DNA of 64,000 bases from DASSQJ01 sp963726295 (GCA_963726295.1 CAVSBW010000002.1:310001-374000); one strand, 5' to 3'; positions 23,520 through 32,719 are shown, counted from the stretch's first letter. Notes: generated by a model from the sequence alone, not told the origin. Made by a program: numbers and translations.

Positions 23520-25076
23520 TCAGACGGGAGGGATGTCGCGGCGCTTGTCGGCGAAGTGCCGGTCGCGGCGCGCGGCGTACCGCAGCCGGTGCAGCACCTC
23601 GCCGCGCAGACCCTCGGCCTCGACCACCTGGTCGATGACGAGGTCCGCGGCGAGGCGCTCGAGGTCGACGTCGGCCTCGTACTCGACCCGGCGCTCGGCG
23701 ATGAAGGCATCCCGGGCCTCTGCGCCGCCCTGCGCCTCCACCTCGGCGATCCGGTTGGCGTACACCGCGTTCACCGCGGCCTCCGGGCCCATGACGGCGA
23801 TGCGCGCCGTCGGGAGGGCGATCGTGGCATCGGGGGCGAACCCCGGGCCCCCCATCGCGTACAGGCCGGCGCCGTAGGCCTTGCGCACGACGACGCACAC
23901 CTGCGGGACGGTGGCGGACGACACGGCCGACACCATCTTCGCGCCGTGCCGGATGATGCCGCCCCGCTCGACCTCGGAGCCGATCATGAACCCCGGTACG
24001 TCGGCGAGGTAGACGAGCGGGATGGAGAACGCGTCGCAGAGCCAGATGAAGCGCGACGCCTTGTCGGCCGAGTCGGCGAAGAGCACACCGCCGCGCACCG
24101 CCGAGTTGTTCGCGACGATGCCGACGCTCTCCCCCGCCATCCGGGCGAAGCCCACGACGAGCTCAGCCGCGAAGAGGGGCTTGACCTCGAAGAAGCTGTC
24201 GTCGTCGACGAGGCCGTCGATGACGTCGTGGACGTCGAAGGGCTGGCTCTCGCGCTCGGGGACGCTCCCACGCGTCAGCGGGGACGCCGGCTCCTCGGGT
24301 TCGTACGAGGGGGTGGGCGTCCGCCAGCTGTCGGGCACGTACGAGAAGTAGAGGCGCGCCAGCTCGATGGCCTCCTCGTCGTCGGAGGCCAGGAGGTCGC
24401 CGACCCCGGAGACCGTGCAGTGCATCCGCGCACCACCCATCTCCTCGAGCGAGACCTTCTCGCCGACCACCATCTCGGCCATCCGCGGGCTGCCGAGGTA
24501 CATCGACGCGTTGCCCTCGACCATGATCACGATGTCGCAGAAGCTCGGGATGTACGCGCCCCCGGCCGCCGACGGCCCGAACAGACAGCAGATCTGGGGC
24601 ACCTTGCCCGACAGCGCCACCTGGTTGTGGAAGATCCGGCCCGCGCCCCGGCGGCCCGGGAACATCTCGACCTGGTCGGTGATGCGGGCGCCGGCAGAGT
24701 CGACGAGCCAGAAGACCGGCAGCTCCTCGCGCAGCGCGGTCTCGGTGGCGCGGACGATCTTCTCCACGGTGCGCGCGCCCCACGACCCGGCCTTGACGGT
24801 GGGGTCGTTGGCGATGACCACGACCGGCCGGTCGTCGACCGTGCCCCTTCCGGTGACCACGCCGTCGGCCGGGAGCCCGGGGGCGAGGGCATTGGCGTAG
24901 CGGCCGTCCTCGACGAACGAGCCGTGGTCGAGCAGCAGCGCGAGGCGGTCGCGGACGTACAGCTTCCCCTGGCCGGCCAGCTTCGCCGCCGCCTTCTCCG
25001 TGGGGGCGGCGGACGCCGCGTGCGCCGCCGCGAGGCGGGCACGGACGTCCGCGACACGCGGGTCGGTGTCGCTCAT
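23520..25076 (-). CDS. Acyl-CoA carboxylase beta subunit (methylcrotonyl-CoA carboxylase-like)
   Basis: 518-residue carboxyltransferase. Two crotonase-like halves with GRGTVDDRPVVVIANDPTVKAGSWG, SAAGGAYIPSFCD and ADVPGFMIGSEVERGGIIRHGAKM. At the specificity position it reads KAYGAGLYAMGGP, without the Asp of PccB, closer to methylcrotonyl/AccD1-type enzymes. With the overlapping acyl-CoA dehydrogenase (ATGA overlap at 25073-25076) and a LiuR-like regulator, it fits leucine/isovalerate breakdown. No cognate alpha subunit is in this operon; the alpha chain at 30.9 kb or one elsewhere may serve it. Confidence 0.88.
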   Translation of the reverse strand: MSDTDPRVADVRARLAAAHAASAAPTEKAAAKLAGQGKLYVRDRLALLLDHGSFVEDGRYANALAPGLPADGVVTGRGTVDDRPVVVIANDPTVKAGSWGARTVEKIVRATETALREELPVFWLVDSAGARITDQVEMFPGRRGAGRIFHNQVALSGKVPQICCLFGPSAAGGAYIPSFCDIVIMVEGNASMYLGSPRMAEMVVGEKVSLEEMGGARMHCTVSGVGDLLASDDEEAIELARLYFSYVPDSWRTPTPSYEPEEPASPLTRGSVPERESQPFDVHDVIDGLVDDDSFFEVKPLFAAELVVGFARMAGESVGIVANNSAVRGGVLFADSADKASRFIWLCDAFSIPLVYLADVPGFMIGSEVERGGIIRHGAKMVSAVSSATVPQVCVVVRKAYGAGLYAMGGPGFAPDATIALPTARIAVMGPEAAVNAVYANRIAEVEAQGGAEARDAFIAERRVEYEADVDLERLAADLVIDQVVEAEGLRGEVLHRLRYAARRDRHFADKRRDIPPV

Positions 25077-26260
25077 GCGGGCAGGCCGAGGCCCTTGGCG
25101 ATCACCATGCGCTGCACCTCGGAGGTCCCCTCGCCGATCTCGAGGATCTTGGAGTCGCGGTAGAAGCGGGCCACCGGGTACTCCTCCATGAAGCCGTTGC
25201 CACCGAAGACCTGGGTGGCGATGCGCGTCGCGGTGACCGCGGCCTCGGACGTGTAGACCTTGGCCTTCGCCGCTGCCTGGGTCACCTCGGCGGCCGAGCG
25301 GCGGCCGGCCTCGTGCTCGTCCTTGAGCCACGCGGCTCGGTAGGTGAGCAGGCGCGCGGCGTCCTCCATGACGGCGAGGTCGGCGACCGGGAACGAGACG
25401 CCCTGGTTCGCGCCGATGGGCCGGCCGAACGCGGTGCGGCTGGCCGCGTACGCCGCCGACTCCTCGCGCATCCGCGTGATGAGCCCGAGCGCGAGGGCGC
25501 TGATGGCGATCCGGCCGTCATCGAGGGTCTTCAGGAACTGGTGGAAGCCCCTGCCCCGCTCGCCGAGCAGGTTCTCCTCCGGCACGCGGCAGCCGTCGAA
25601 GGACAGGCCGTGGGTGTCGGAGATGTTCCAGCCGAGCTTGTCGTAGGCCGGTTCAACCACGAAACCCGGTGTGCCGGACGGGACCATGATGGCCGAGATC
25701 TCGGGCCGGCCGTCCTCGCGCGTACCGGTGCGGGCGGTCACGGTGACCACCGACGTGAGCGAGGTCCCCGAGTTGGTGATGAAGGCCTTCGCGCCGTCGA
25801 TCACCCACTCGCCGTCCTCGAGCACCGCCTTCGTGCGGGTGGCGCCGGCGTCGGACCCGGCGTCCGGCTCGGTGAGGCCGAACCCCGCGAGCGCCCGGCC
25901 GGCCACGAGGTCGGGGAGGAAGCGCTCCTTCTGGGCTTCCGAGCCGTAGGTGAGGATCGGGTTGATGCCGAGACCGACCCCGGCCGACAGCGTGATGCCG
26001 ATGGACTGGTCGACCCGGCCGAGCTCCTCGATGGCGAGGCAGAGGCTGGTGAAGGCACCGCCCTCGGCGAGCTCGAGCGAGCCGCCGAACGCCTCGGGCA
26101 CGACGAGCCCGAAGAGTCCGAGGTCCCCCATCTGCGGCACGAGCTCGGCCGGGAAGTGGTGGTCGCGGTCCCACTTGGCCACGTGCGGCTCGACGGCCTC
26201 GGTGGCGAACTCGCGCACCACCGTCCGGAAGTCCTCGTGGTCCTGGCTCAGCTCGAACAT
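25073..26260 (-). CDS. Acyl-CoA dehydrogenase
   Basis: 395 residues, full length for the family. FAD enzyme that oxidises acyl-CoA to 2-enoyl-CoA. Seen: GFGLTEPDAGSDAGATRTKAVLEDGEWVINGAK-like core (here WVIDGAKAFITNSG), DDGRIAISALALG, AFGRPIGANQGVSFPVAD, QVFGGNGFMEEYPVARFYRDSKILEIGEGTSEVQR. The Glu of IGEGTSE occupies the short-chain type catalytic position, while isovaleryl-CoA dehydrogenases use a different helix, so the substrate is uncertain. First gene of the operon; ATG at 26260 with a GAAGGGG ribosome site. Confidence 0.9.
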   Translation of the reverse strand: MFELSQDHEDFRTVVREFATEAVEPHVAKWDRDHHFPAELVPQMGDLGLFGLVVPEAFGGSLELAEGGAFTSLCLAIEELGRVDQSIGITLSAGVGLGINPILTYGSEAQKERFLPDLVAGRALAGFGLTEPDAGSDAGATRTKAVLEDGEWVIDGAKAFITNSGTSLTSVVTVTARTGTREDGRPEISAIMVPSGTPGFVVEPAYDKLGWNISDTHGLSFDGCRVPEENLLGERGRGFHQFLKTLDDGRIAISALALGLITRMREESAAYAASRTAFGRPIGANQGVSFPVADLAVMEDAARLLTYRAAWLKDEHEAGRRSAAEVTQAAAKAKVYTSEAAVTATRIATQVFGGNGFMEEYPVARFYRDSKILEIGEGTSEVQRMVIAKGLGLPA

Positions 26261-26323
26261 CGGCGCCCCTTCGCGTCGGTGGGGTGCCGTCCCGGATCGC
26301 GGGCGCGGCACGTGGTCACGTTC

Positions 26324-26353
26324 TTGACGTTGACGTAAACGTAAAGCAATACT
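26324..26353 (+). promoter_or_regulatory. MerR promoter and LiuR-like operator
   Basis: A 22-bp near-palindrome (26324-26345, beginning TTGACGTTGACGTAAACGTA) matches the TTTACGTTTACGTAAA-type sites known for LiuR regulators of branched-chain acid catabolism. TTGACG at 26324-26329 and AATACT at 26348-26353 (18-bp spacing) would serve merR, with the operator between them. It also lies upstream of the divergent dehydrogenase-carboxylase operon. Confidence 0.65.
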
Positions 26354-26360
26354 GCCGCTC

Positions 26361-26765
26361 GTGACAACCCGTTCCGCCGCCGTCGAGGCCGACCGCACCT
26401 GGTCCATCGCCGAGGTCGCGGCAGAGTTCGACGTCACGCACCGGACGGTGCGCCACTACGAGGACCTGGGGCTGATCTCGCCCGAGCGGCGTGGGACGGC
26501 GCGCATCTACCACCGCCGTGACCGCACCCGGCTCGCGCTCATCCTCCGCGGACGGCGGCTGGGGTTCCCGCTCGACGAGATCCGGACGATCATCGACCTC
26601 TATGACGCCCCGCGCGGGAAGGGCCACCAGCTGGAGTACCTGCTCGCCCAGATCGACCAGCGCCGCGCGGACCTCGAGCAGCGACGGCGAGACCTCGAGG
26701 CCGCGCTCATGGAGCTGTCCGACCTCGAGGCCCGCTGCCGCGAGGACCTCGGCCGGATCGACTGA
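26361..26765 (+). CDS. MerR family regulator (LiuR-like)
   Basis: 134 residues. N-terminal MerR winged helix (about 13-80): WSIAEVAAEFDVTHRTVRHYEDLGLISPERRGTARIYHRRDRTRLALI, then a dimerising coiled coil (about 92-130) rich in Arg/Glu/Leu. No C-terminal metal-binding cysteines. Divergent from acyl-CoA dehydrogenase/carboxylase genes and with a LiuR-type operator between, so it probably controls leucine/isovalerate degradation. GTG start; a stem-loop terminator follows. Confidence 0.9.
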   Translation: MTTRSAAVEADRTWSIAEVAAEFDVTHRTVRHYEDLGLISPERRGTARIYHRRDRTRLALILRGRRLGFPLDEIRTIIDLYDAPRGKGHQLEYLLAQIDQRRADLEQRRRDLEAALMELSDLEARCREDLGRID

Positions 26766-27172
26766 CCCGACCAGTCCCCGGACAGCGACGAGGCCGACAC
26801 CCCGCCTCAGAGTGCCGGCCTCGTCCGATCGTCCGCCCCCTTCCCTCCCTGCCGGGTCGGCGGCGGTACGTTCACTGCCTCGGCAACCGCTTCCCGACCC
26901 TGCTCGGTCCGCGGCTGCCGTTGCGACCAGTGTGCAGGAGGGTCCGGCCTCTGCGAGCGGGTTTCTTGACTTTTTCTTTACCTTTTTTACGTTTGCGTGA
27001 CCAATCCTTTACCAAACGTCTCCCTCGTCACACAGACCACAGTCGTTACGGCCGCGCGACGCCCTGACCACCGGTTTCGCCGCCGTCGGCGGGGGGCTGG
27101 CACACATCTCCTGCGAGTTCGGCGCCCGGCCGAAAACCCCAGGAGGCCCATTCGTCCCTGGAGTCACTCGGG
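26766..27172. other. Intergenic region with an AT-rich island
   Basis: 407 bases without a convincing gene. It holds the merR terminator (26787-26825) and a sharply AT-rich stretch (about 26964-27020) with poly-T runs, two CTTTACC words and TTTACGTTTGCGTGA, which resembles the LiuR-like operator upstream of merR. A TTGACT at about 26967 could be a -35 box, but no start or RNA gene is apparent. A small dyad TTCGGC/GCCGAA lies at 27118-27134. Confidence 0.5.
26787..26825 (+). terminator. Stem-loop terminator of merR
   Basis: Perfect 10-bp stem GACGAGGCCG / CGGCCTCGTC (26787-26796, 26816-26825) with a 19-nt loop, 22 bases after the merR stop. No T run, as is usual in high-GC actinobacteria. Confidence 0.65.
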
Positions 27173-28105
27173 TTACGGCGAACCCCCGTGCTCGCGGAGG
27201 AAGGCGTCGATCTCGGCCCGGCCCGGAGCGGTGTCCGGGCCCCGCCGGGTCACCTTGAGCGCACCCGCCGCGTTGGCCCGGGCTGCCGCCTCCCGCCAGC
27301 GCGCCCCGGCGAGCCGTTCGGCGAGCAGGACTCCGGTGTGCGTGTCGCCGGCGCCGTTCGTGTCGACGGGCCGCTGCGGGTACCCGCCGACGAAGGTGGC
27401 CCGGCCGGCCTCGCGCACCAGGCACCCGCGGGGCCCGTCACGCACCACGACGACGGCTCCGGCGGGCAGCATGGTCTCGATGACCTCGGCCGCCTCGGTG
27501 GTGCCGTCCACCCCGGCGAGGACCTGGGACTCCTCCCGGTTCCCGGTCCACACCGTCGTGCGCGCGAGCACGGCGTCGCGGACGTCGGGGGGCACCTCGT
27601 CGAGCGTGGCTCCGGGGTCGAGGACGACGCCGACCCCCTCTGGCAGTGCCCCGACCCACTCGACGAGGGGGTCGCGGGTGCGTCCGACGAGACTGTAGCC
27701 GCTCACGCACACGAGATCGCCGTCGACCGGTGCGGAGGAGTCCAGCGAGCCGACGCTGATGTGGCGTTCGGCGCCCTGGGTGGTGACGAAGCTGCGCTCG
27801 GCGGTGGGTTCGACGAGGACGACGCAGATCCCGGTGTCGGCATCGGGGACCGGTGGCGCCGCGACCCCGATCCCCTCGGCAGCCAGCACCTCGCGGACGA
27901 GGTCGCCGTTCGGCCCGGTGCCGATGGCCCCGGCGTGCACCGCCGTGGCGCCGCTCCGGGCGGCCGCGAGGAGGATGGTGACCGCTCCCCCCGCGTACCG
28001 GCGGTACGAGTCGGCCATGACGTTCCCGCCCCGCGCGGGCAGGCGCGGCACCTCCATCACGGCGTCGACGAGCGCCTGAGCGGTGTGGATGACACGGGGG
28101 GCCAT
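27173..28105 (-). CDS. PfkB family carbohydrate kinase
   Basis: 310 residues, ribokinase-like fold. N-terminal GG motif region (ARGGNVMADSYRRYAGGAVTILLAAARSGA) and the PfkB signature DTNGAGDTHTGVLLA with the catalytic Asp and anion hole. The sugar cannot be told; ribokinase, deoxyribokinase or a nucleoside kinase are possible, and nearby nucleoside salvage makes ribose or deoxyribose plausible. ATG at 28105 is chosen from TAGGGT 8 nt upstream. Confidence 0.9.
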   Translation of the reverse strand: MAPRVIHTAQALVDAVMEVPRLPARGGNVMADSYRRYAGGAVTILLAAARSGATAVHAGAIGTGPNGDLVREVLAAEGIGVAAPPVPDADTGICVVLVEPTAERSFVTTQGAERHISVGSLDSSAPVDGDLVCVSGYSLVGRTRDPLVEWVGALPEGVGVVLDPGATLDEVPPDVRDAVLARTTVWTGNREESQVLAGVDGTTEAAEVIETMLPAGAVVVVRDGPRGCLVREAGRATFVGGYPQRPVDTNGAGDTHTGVLLAERLAGARWREAAARANAAGALKVTRRGPDTAPGRAEIDAFLREHGGSP

Positions 28106-28113
28106 GTCCCGTG

Positions 28114-28119
28114 ACCCTA
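28114..28119 (-). promoter_or_regulatory. -10 box of the PfkB gene
   Basis: TAGGGT on the minus strand, 8 nt before the ATG at 28105. Confidence 0.5.
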
Positions 28120-28131
28120 GCGAGCACGGCG

Positions 28132-28992
28132 TCAGCCGACTCGGGCCCGCACCTCGTAGAGCTCGGGGAAGAAGGTGAGGTCGAGCGCTCGGCGGAGGAA
28201 GTCGACGCCGCTGGACCCCCCGGTCCCGGTCTTGTGCCCGATGGTGCGGGTCACCACCTGGAGGTGGCGGAAGCGCCACTGCTGGAACAGGTCCTCGATG
28301 TCGACCAGCTCCTCGCACGTCTCGTAGACGCCCCAGTGCTGCGACGGCGACGCGTAGACCTCCGCGAACACGTCGACGAGCGCCGGCCTCACGCGGTACG
28401 GCTCACGGACGTCACGGCCGAGCACCTCGGGCGGGACGGCGTAGCCGCGGCGCGCCAGGAGGCGGAGGAACTCGTCGTACAGCGTGGGCTCGCCGAGCAG
28501 CGCCTCCAGCGCCGCGCGCACCGGGGGGTCGTGTTCAAACACCCGCACCATGTCGGCGTTCTTGTTGCCGAGGACGAACTCCACGGCCCGGTACTGGTGG
28601 CTCTGGAAGCCCGAGCTCGTCGCGAGGAACGGCCGGATCTGGGCGTACTCGCTCGGGGTGAGGGTGGCCAGGACGTCCCACTGCTCGACGAGCTGCTTCT
28701 GCACGTGCTTGACACGGGCCAGCCGCTTCAACGCCGGAGCGAGGTCGTCGGTGGCGAGCAGCGACCGTGCCGAGTGCAGCTCGTGCAGGAGCAGCTTGAG
28801 CCACAGCTCGGCCACCTGGTGCTGGACGATGAACAGCAGCTCGTCGTGCTGGGGCGGCTGGCTGCGGGGATGCTGCGCGGAGAGCAGCGTGTCGAGGTCG
28901 AGGTAGGCGCCGTACGACATCGCCTGCGAGAAGTCGGTGGAGATGCCCTCCTCCAGCACTCGCCTGGCCCGGTCCACGGCGTCCTCGCTCAT
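28132..28992 (-). CDS. kynA: Tryptophan 2,3-dioxygenase
   Basis: 286 residues. Haem enzyme opening the indole ring of tryptophan to N-formylkynurenine. Diagnostic parts: FSQAMSYGAYLDLDTLLSAQ at the N-terminus, GFQSHQYRAVEFVLGNKN with the conserved substrate-contacting residues, and RFRHLQVVTRTIGHKTGTGGSSG with the proximal His and the GTGGSSG loop. Full length for actinobacterial enzymes. No kynureninase or formamidase gene lies in the window. An ATG at 29001 is an alternative start; neither has a clear ribosome site. Probably transcribed with the upstream DUF2157 pair. Confidence 0.93.
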   Translation of the reverse strand: MSEDAVDRARRVLEEGISTDFSQAMSYGAYLDLDTLLSAQHPRSQPPQHDELLFIVQHQVAELWLKLLLHELHSARSLLATDDLAPALKRLARVKHVQKQLVEQWDVLATLTPSEYAQIRPFLATSSGFQSHQYRAVEFVLGNKNADMVRVFEHDPPVRAALEALLGEPTLYDEFLRLLARRGYAVPPEVLGRDVREPYRVRPALVDVFAEVYASPSQHWGVYETCEELVDIEDLFQQWRFRHLQVVTRTIGHKTGTGGSSGVDFLRRALDLTFFPELYEVRARVG

Positions 28993-29038
28993 GACGGGCA
29001 TTGTGCCCGCCCGGGCCCGCCGCCGGCCACGACACCGG

Positions 29039-29548
29039 TCAGGGCGCGGTCCCGACCCCCACGAGGGCCGCGTGCCCGGCCGCGTCGACCCGCACGACCG
29101 CCACCGCGTCCCTGGCGCGCAGGGCGTCCCGGACGGCCTCGTCGGTACCCGTCGCGAGGTAGGCCGTCTCGATGCCGCACCGCAGGGCCCAGTCGGAGTC
29201 GTCGCAGCGCAGGTAGGGCCCCGATGCCGGCTCCTCCCGCTGGACCTCGCCACCCACCCAGAGGTCGCCGTCCCGTGTCAGCGACACGAAGGCCGGCCCC
29301 TGCGCGTCCTCGAGCGCCCGGTACTGCTCCTCGGGGAGATCGCCCTGCGGGTACTGCGTCTGGGGCAGGTCGGGGTAGGCAAGGTCGACGTAGGCGTCGG
29401 CGAACGGCTCGTAGTCGTCGGCGATGCCGACGCGCAGGCGGACCTCCTCGCCGGTGAACCGCGCGGCGAGCGGCGTCCACACGGCCACCCCGACGAGCAG
29501 GAGCTGCACGACCACGGCCACCGTCACCCGCGCGGTGCGGCCGCTCAT
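29039..29548 (-). CDS. GDYXXLXY domain membrane-anchored protein
   Basis: 169 residues. One N-terminal helix (about 7-27) acts as anchor or uncleaved signal, followed by an outside domain with ADAYVDLAY, a drifted version of the GDYxxLxY motif, and a Cys pair (LRCDDSDWALRCG). The family is of unknown function and is usually encoded beside a DUF2157 protein, as here: its ATG overlaps the DUF2157 stop (29545-29548). Confidence 0.82.
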   Translation of the reverse strand: MSGRTARVTVAVVVQLLLVGVAVWTPLAARFTGEEVRLRVGIADDYEPFADAYVDLAYPDLPQTQYPQGDLPEEQYRALEDAQGPAFVSLTRDGDLWVGGEVQREEPASGPYLRCDDSDWALRCGIETAYLATGTDEAVRDALRARDAVAVVRVDAAGHAALVGVGTAP

Positions 29549-30795
29549 GTCGCCGCCTCCCGTCCCTCGCGCACGAGCCTGCGCCGGCCGCGGTCGGCCA
29601 GGATGCCCGTTCCGAGCAGGATCACGCCGACGAGGATGAACAGCGCGGCGCCGGAGAGGATCTCGGAGAAGACCGCCGTGGCCTGGACGGTGGTGAAGAC
29701 GACGAGCGCGCCGGTGGCCGCCCAGGTGAGCCGGGCCGAGTCGCGCATGCCCCCGAGCATCGCGTAGCCGCTGCTGACGAGCAGGTAGACGACGACGGCC
29801 ACGACGGCCCGGGCCCAATCGCCCGGTGAGAGGTCGTCGAGCCCGTCCCCGCCGAACGACCACAGCGACAGCCCGACCCCTGCGGCGAGCGCGACGACAG
29901 CCAGCCCCGTCTCGATCCGGTCGGTGCGGCTTCCCGTGGCCAGCGCGGCAGCGGCGACGACGACCGCTACACCGAGCCCGACCCACAGGACCACCGGGAC
30001 CCGGCCCCGGTCCCCGTCCGGTGGCAGCGCCGCCACGAACAGGCCGAGCAGAGCCAGACCCCCGCCCAGCTCGCGCCACGGGATCCCGAGCCGGGCCCAC
30101 TCCGGGCCCGACCGGGCGCCGACCGCGTGCAGCACCCCAACGCCGACGGCGGCCACTCCGGCCACCCCGATCGCCGTGGCCCCCGAGAAGGTGGTCTCCT
30201 CGGCGTCGAGGCAGGCCCAGCCGAACCAGACGGCGCCGAGCACGATGCCGAGCACCAAGGGGGCCAGCCCGCGCACCGCGTAGGCGTAGACCAGCGCGCC
30301 GGCCGCCCAGACGCCGACGAGGAGCGGGCCCGACGTCGGCGCCTGCAGGCTCTGCGCCGCCTGGAACACGACGGCGCCGTACGCCGCCGCGGCAAGGAGC
30401 CGGACGGCACCCAGCACCGGCGCCGGCACGGTGCCGAGCCGCTCGCGGCGCCGGGCCAGCAGCTCGGCGGTGACGACCAGGCCGAGCCAGACGCCCACCA
30501 TGAGGAGGAACCGGGTCAGCGGGGACATCTGGTCGAGGCTGGAGCCGACGAACCAGATGAGCCCGAGGCCGACGAAGATCGCCCCGAGAGTCAGGACGAT
30601 GCGGGCCAGGGTGACCCTCCGGTGGACGACGTAGCGGTCGCGGATGGTGGCCGCGGTGGGCTCGTCGACGAGTCCCTCGAGCCGCCACTGCTCGAGCTCA
30701 CGGTCGAGCCACTGGAGCTGGGCGGGGGTCACCGGGCGGCGGCCCGGCTCCCGGTGCTCGGGGACCGTGGGTCCTGCGACGGGTGGTGCGGTCAT
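29545..30795 (-). CDS. DUF2157 domain multi-pass membrane protein
   Basis: 416 residues. A short N-terminal cytoplasmic segment (QLQWLDRELEQWRLEGLVDEPTAATI) typical of DUF2157, then about ten hydrophobic helices. ATG at 30795 (MTAPPVAG) is preferred over an upstream ATG because the family segment starts soon after it. Function unknown; co-encoded with the GDYXXLXY protein by ATGA overlap. Confidence 0.83.
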   Translation of the reverse strand: MTAPPVAGPTVPEHREPGRRPVTPAQLQWLDRELEQWRLEGLVDEPTAATIRDRYVVHRRVTLARIVLTLGAIFVGLGLIWFVGSSLDQMSPLTRFLLMVGVWLGLVVTAELLARRRERLGTVPAPVLGAVRLLAAAAYGAVVFQAAQSLQAPTSGPLLVGVWAAGALVYAYAVRGLAPLVLGIVLGAVWFGWACLDAEETTFSGATAIGVAGVAAVGVGVLHAVGARSGPEWARLGIPWRELGGGLALLGLFVAALPPDGDRGRVPVVLWVGLGVAVVVAAAALATGSRTDRIETGLAVVALAAGVGLSLWSFGGDGLDDLSPGDWARAVVAVVVYLLVSSGYAMLGGMRDSARLTWAATGALVVFTTVQATAVFSEILSGAALFILVGVILLGTGILADRGRRRLVREGREAAT

Positions 30796-30927
30796 CACGT
30801 GCTCCAGAGGGGGAGAGCAGGGCACCGACGGTGGTGCTGCACCATCGTCCCGCGGGGCCGGCCGAGCGGCCATGAGTAGCGTCACTCAGGCGCGTCGCCC
30901 GCGCCGGGACTGCTCCACCCCTACCGA

Positions 30928-30933
30928 TAGAGT
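30928..30933 (+). promoter_or_regulatory. -10 box of the carboxylase alpha gene
   Basis: TAGAGT, 7 nt before the ATG at 30941. Confidence 0.6.
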
Positions 30934-30940
30934 CCCGAGC

Positions 30941-32719
30941 ATGGCCATCAGCAAGGTCCTCATCGCGAACCGGGGCGAGATCGCCGTGCGCATCGCCCGC
31001 GCCTGCACCGACCACGGGATCGGCTCCGTGGCGGTCTACGCCGAGCCCGACCGTGACGCGCTCCACGTCCACGTGGCCGACGAGGCCTACGCCCTGGGCG
31101 GCACCACCCCGGCCGACTCCTACCTGCTCCAGGACAAGCTCATCGAGGTCGCGCAGGAGGCCGGCGCCGACGCCGTCCACCCCGGCTACGGGTTCCTCGC
31201 CGAGAACGCCGACTTCGCCCAGAAGGTCATCGACGCCGGCCTGGTCTGGATCGGACCGGGCCCGCAGGCCATCGACTCCCTCGGCGACAAGGTCAAGGCG
31301 CGACACATCGCCCTCGCCGCCGACGCCCCGCTCGTGCCGGGCACGAAGGACCCCGTGGATGGCCCCGACGAGGTCGTCGCCTTCGCCGACGAGCACGGGC
31401 TGCCCGTGGCCATCAAGGCCGCGTACGGCGGTGGCGGCCGCGGGCTCAAGGTGGCCCGCACGATGGAGGAGATCCCCGAGCTCTTCGACTCCGCCGTCCG
31501 GGAGGCGGTCACCGCCTTCGGTCGCGGCGAGTGCTTCGTCGAGCGCTTCCTCGACCACCCCCGCCACGTCGAGACGCAGTGCCTCGCCGACCAGCACGGC
31601 AACGTCGTGGTCGTCTCCACCCGTGACTGCTCGCTCCAGCGCCGCAACCAGAAGCTCGTCGAGGAGGCCCCCGCGCCGTTCCTCAGCGAGGAGCAGCACA
31701 CCGAGCTGCTGCGGGCCAGCAAGGAGATCCTCAAGAAGGCGGGCTACGTGGGCGCGGGCACCTGCGAGTTCCTCGTGGGGCCGCAGGGCGACATCAGCTT
31801 CCTCGAGGTCAACACCCGGCTGCAGGTGGAGCACCCGGTCTCCGAGGAGGTCACGGGCATCGACCTCGTCCGCGAGCAGTTCCGCATCGCCGACGGCGAG
31901 TCCCTCGACTACCCCGATCCCGAGCCACACGCGCACTCCATCGAGTTCCGCATCAACGGCGAGGACGCCGGCCGCAACTTCATGCCCGCCCCGGGCACCG
32001 TCACGAAGATGGTGGTGCCGCAGGGTCCGGGCGTGCGCTGGGACGCCGGCCTCGTCGAGGGTGACACCGTGGCCGGGGCCTTCGACTCCATGATCGCCAA
32101 GCTCGTCGTCACGGGGCACACCCGCGAGCAGGCCCTCGAGCGCGCCCGTCGCGCGCTGGCCGAGCTCGTCGTCGAGGGGATGCCCACGGTCGTCCCCTTC
32201 CACCGGAAGGTGGTGTCCGACCCGGCGTTCGCTCCCGAGGACGGACAGAAGTTCTCGGTGCACACGCGGTGGATCGAGACCGAGATGGACAACGACATCG
32301 AGCCCTACGCGGGCCCGCAGGGCGAGGCCGGGGAGCCCGAGGAGCGCCAGGTCGTCGTCGTCGAGGTCGGGGGCAAGCGGCTCGAGGTCTCCGTGCCCGG
32401 CGGCCTCACGTTCGGAGGTGGCGGTGGCGGCGCGGCCAAGAAGAAGGCCCCCCGCCGCTCCAGCGGCTCGAAGTCGGGCGGGGCAGCCTCGGGCGACTCC
32501 CTCACCGCGCCGATGCAGGGCACGATCGTCAAGATCGCCGTCGAGGAGGGTGCGACCGTGGCCGAGGGAGACCTCGTCGTCGTGCTCGAGGCCATGAAGA
32601 TGGAGCAGCCCATCACCGCCCACCGGGCCGGCACGGTCACCGGGCTCAAGGCCGAGGTCGGTGCCACCGTCACCAACGGCGCGGTCATCTGCGACATCAC
32701 GGCCGGAGACGAGGGCTGA
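30941..32719 (+). CDS. accA3: Acetyl/propionyl-CoA carboxylase alpha subunit (biotin carboxylase + carrier)
   Basis: 592 residues. Biotin carboxylase part (1-450): SKVLIANRGEIAVRIARAC, ATP-grasp loop AAYGGGGRGLKVA, FLEVNTRLQVEHPVSEEVTG. Carrier domain at the C-terminus with biotinylated K553 in VLEAMKMEQ. Between them a flexible linker rich in Gly, Lys and Ser (FGGGGGGAAKKK). It carboxylates biotin with bicarbonate and ATP, for use by PccB-AccE and perhaps the second beta subunit in this window; BirA at 4 kb would modify it. Corresponds to mycobacterial AccA3 by domain layout and neighbourhood. Confidence 0.94.
   Translation: MAISKVLIANRGEIAVRIARACTDHGIGSVAVYAEPDRDALHVHVADEAYALGGTTPADSYLLQDKLIEVAQEAGADAVHPGYGFLAENADFAQKVIDAGLVWIGPGPQAIDSLGDKVKARHIALAADAPLVPGTKDPVDGPDEVVAFADEHGLPVAIKAAYGGGGRGLKVARTMEEIPELFDSAVREAVTAFGRGECFVERFLDHPRHVETQCLADQHGNVVVVSTRDCSLQRRNQKLVEEAPAPFLSEEQHTELLRASKEILKKAGYVGAGTCEFLVGPQGDISFLEVNTRLQVEHPVSEEVTGIDLVREQFRIADGESLDYPDPEPHAHSIEFRINGEDAGRNFMPAPGTVTKMVVPQGPGVRWDAGLVEGDTVAGAFDSMIAKLVVTGHTREQALERARRALAELVVEGMPTVVPFHRKVVSDPAFAPEDGQKFSVHTRWIETEMDNDIEPYAGPQGEAGEPEERQVVVVEVGGKRLEVSVPGGLTFGGGGGGAAKKKAPRRSSGSKSGGAASGDSLTAPMQGTIVKIAVEEGATVAEGDLVVVLEAMKMEQPITAHRAGTVTGLKAEVGATVTNGAVICDITAGDEG

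Noticed and set aside
26997..27698. Plus-strand frame starting in the AT-rich island
   Set aside because: Mostly antisense to the PfkB kinase and low in hydrophobic or conserved pattern; no ribosome site.
31053..32093. Ser/Thr/Pro/Arg-rich frames inside the carboxylase alpha gene
   Set aside because: Shadow frame of a clearly conserved protein.
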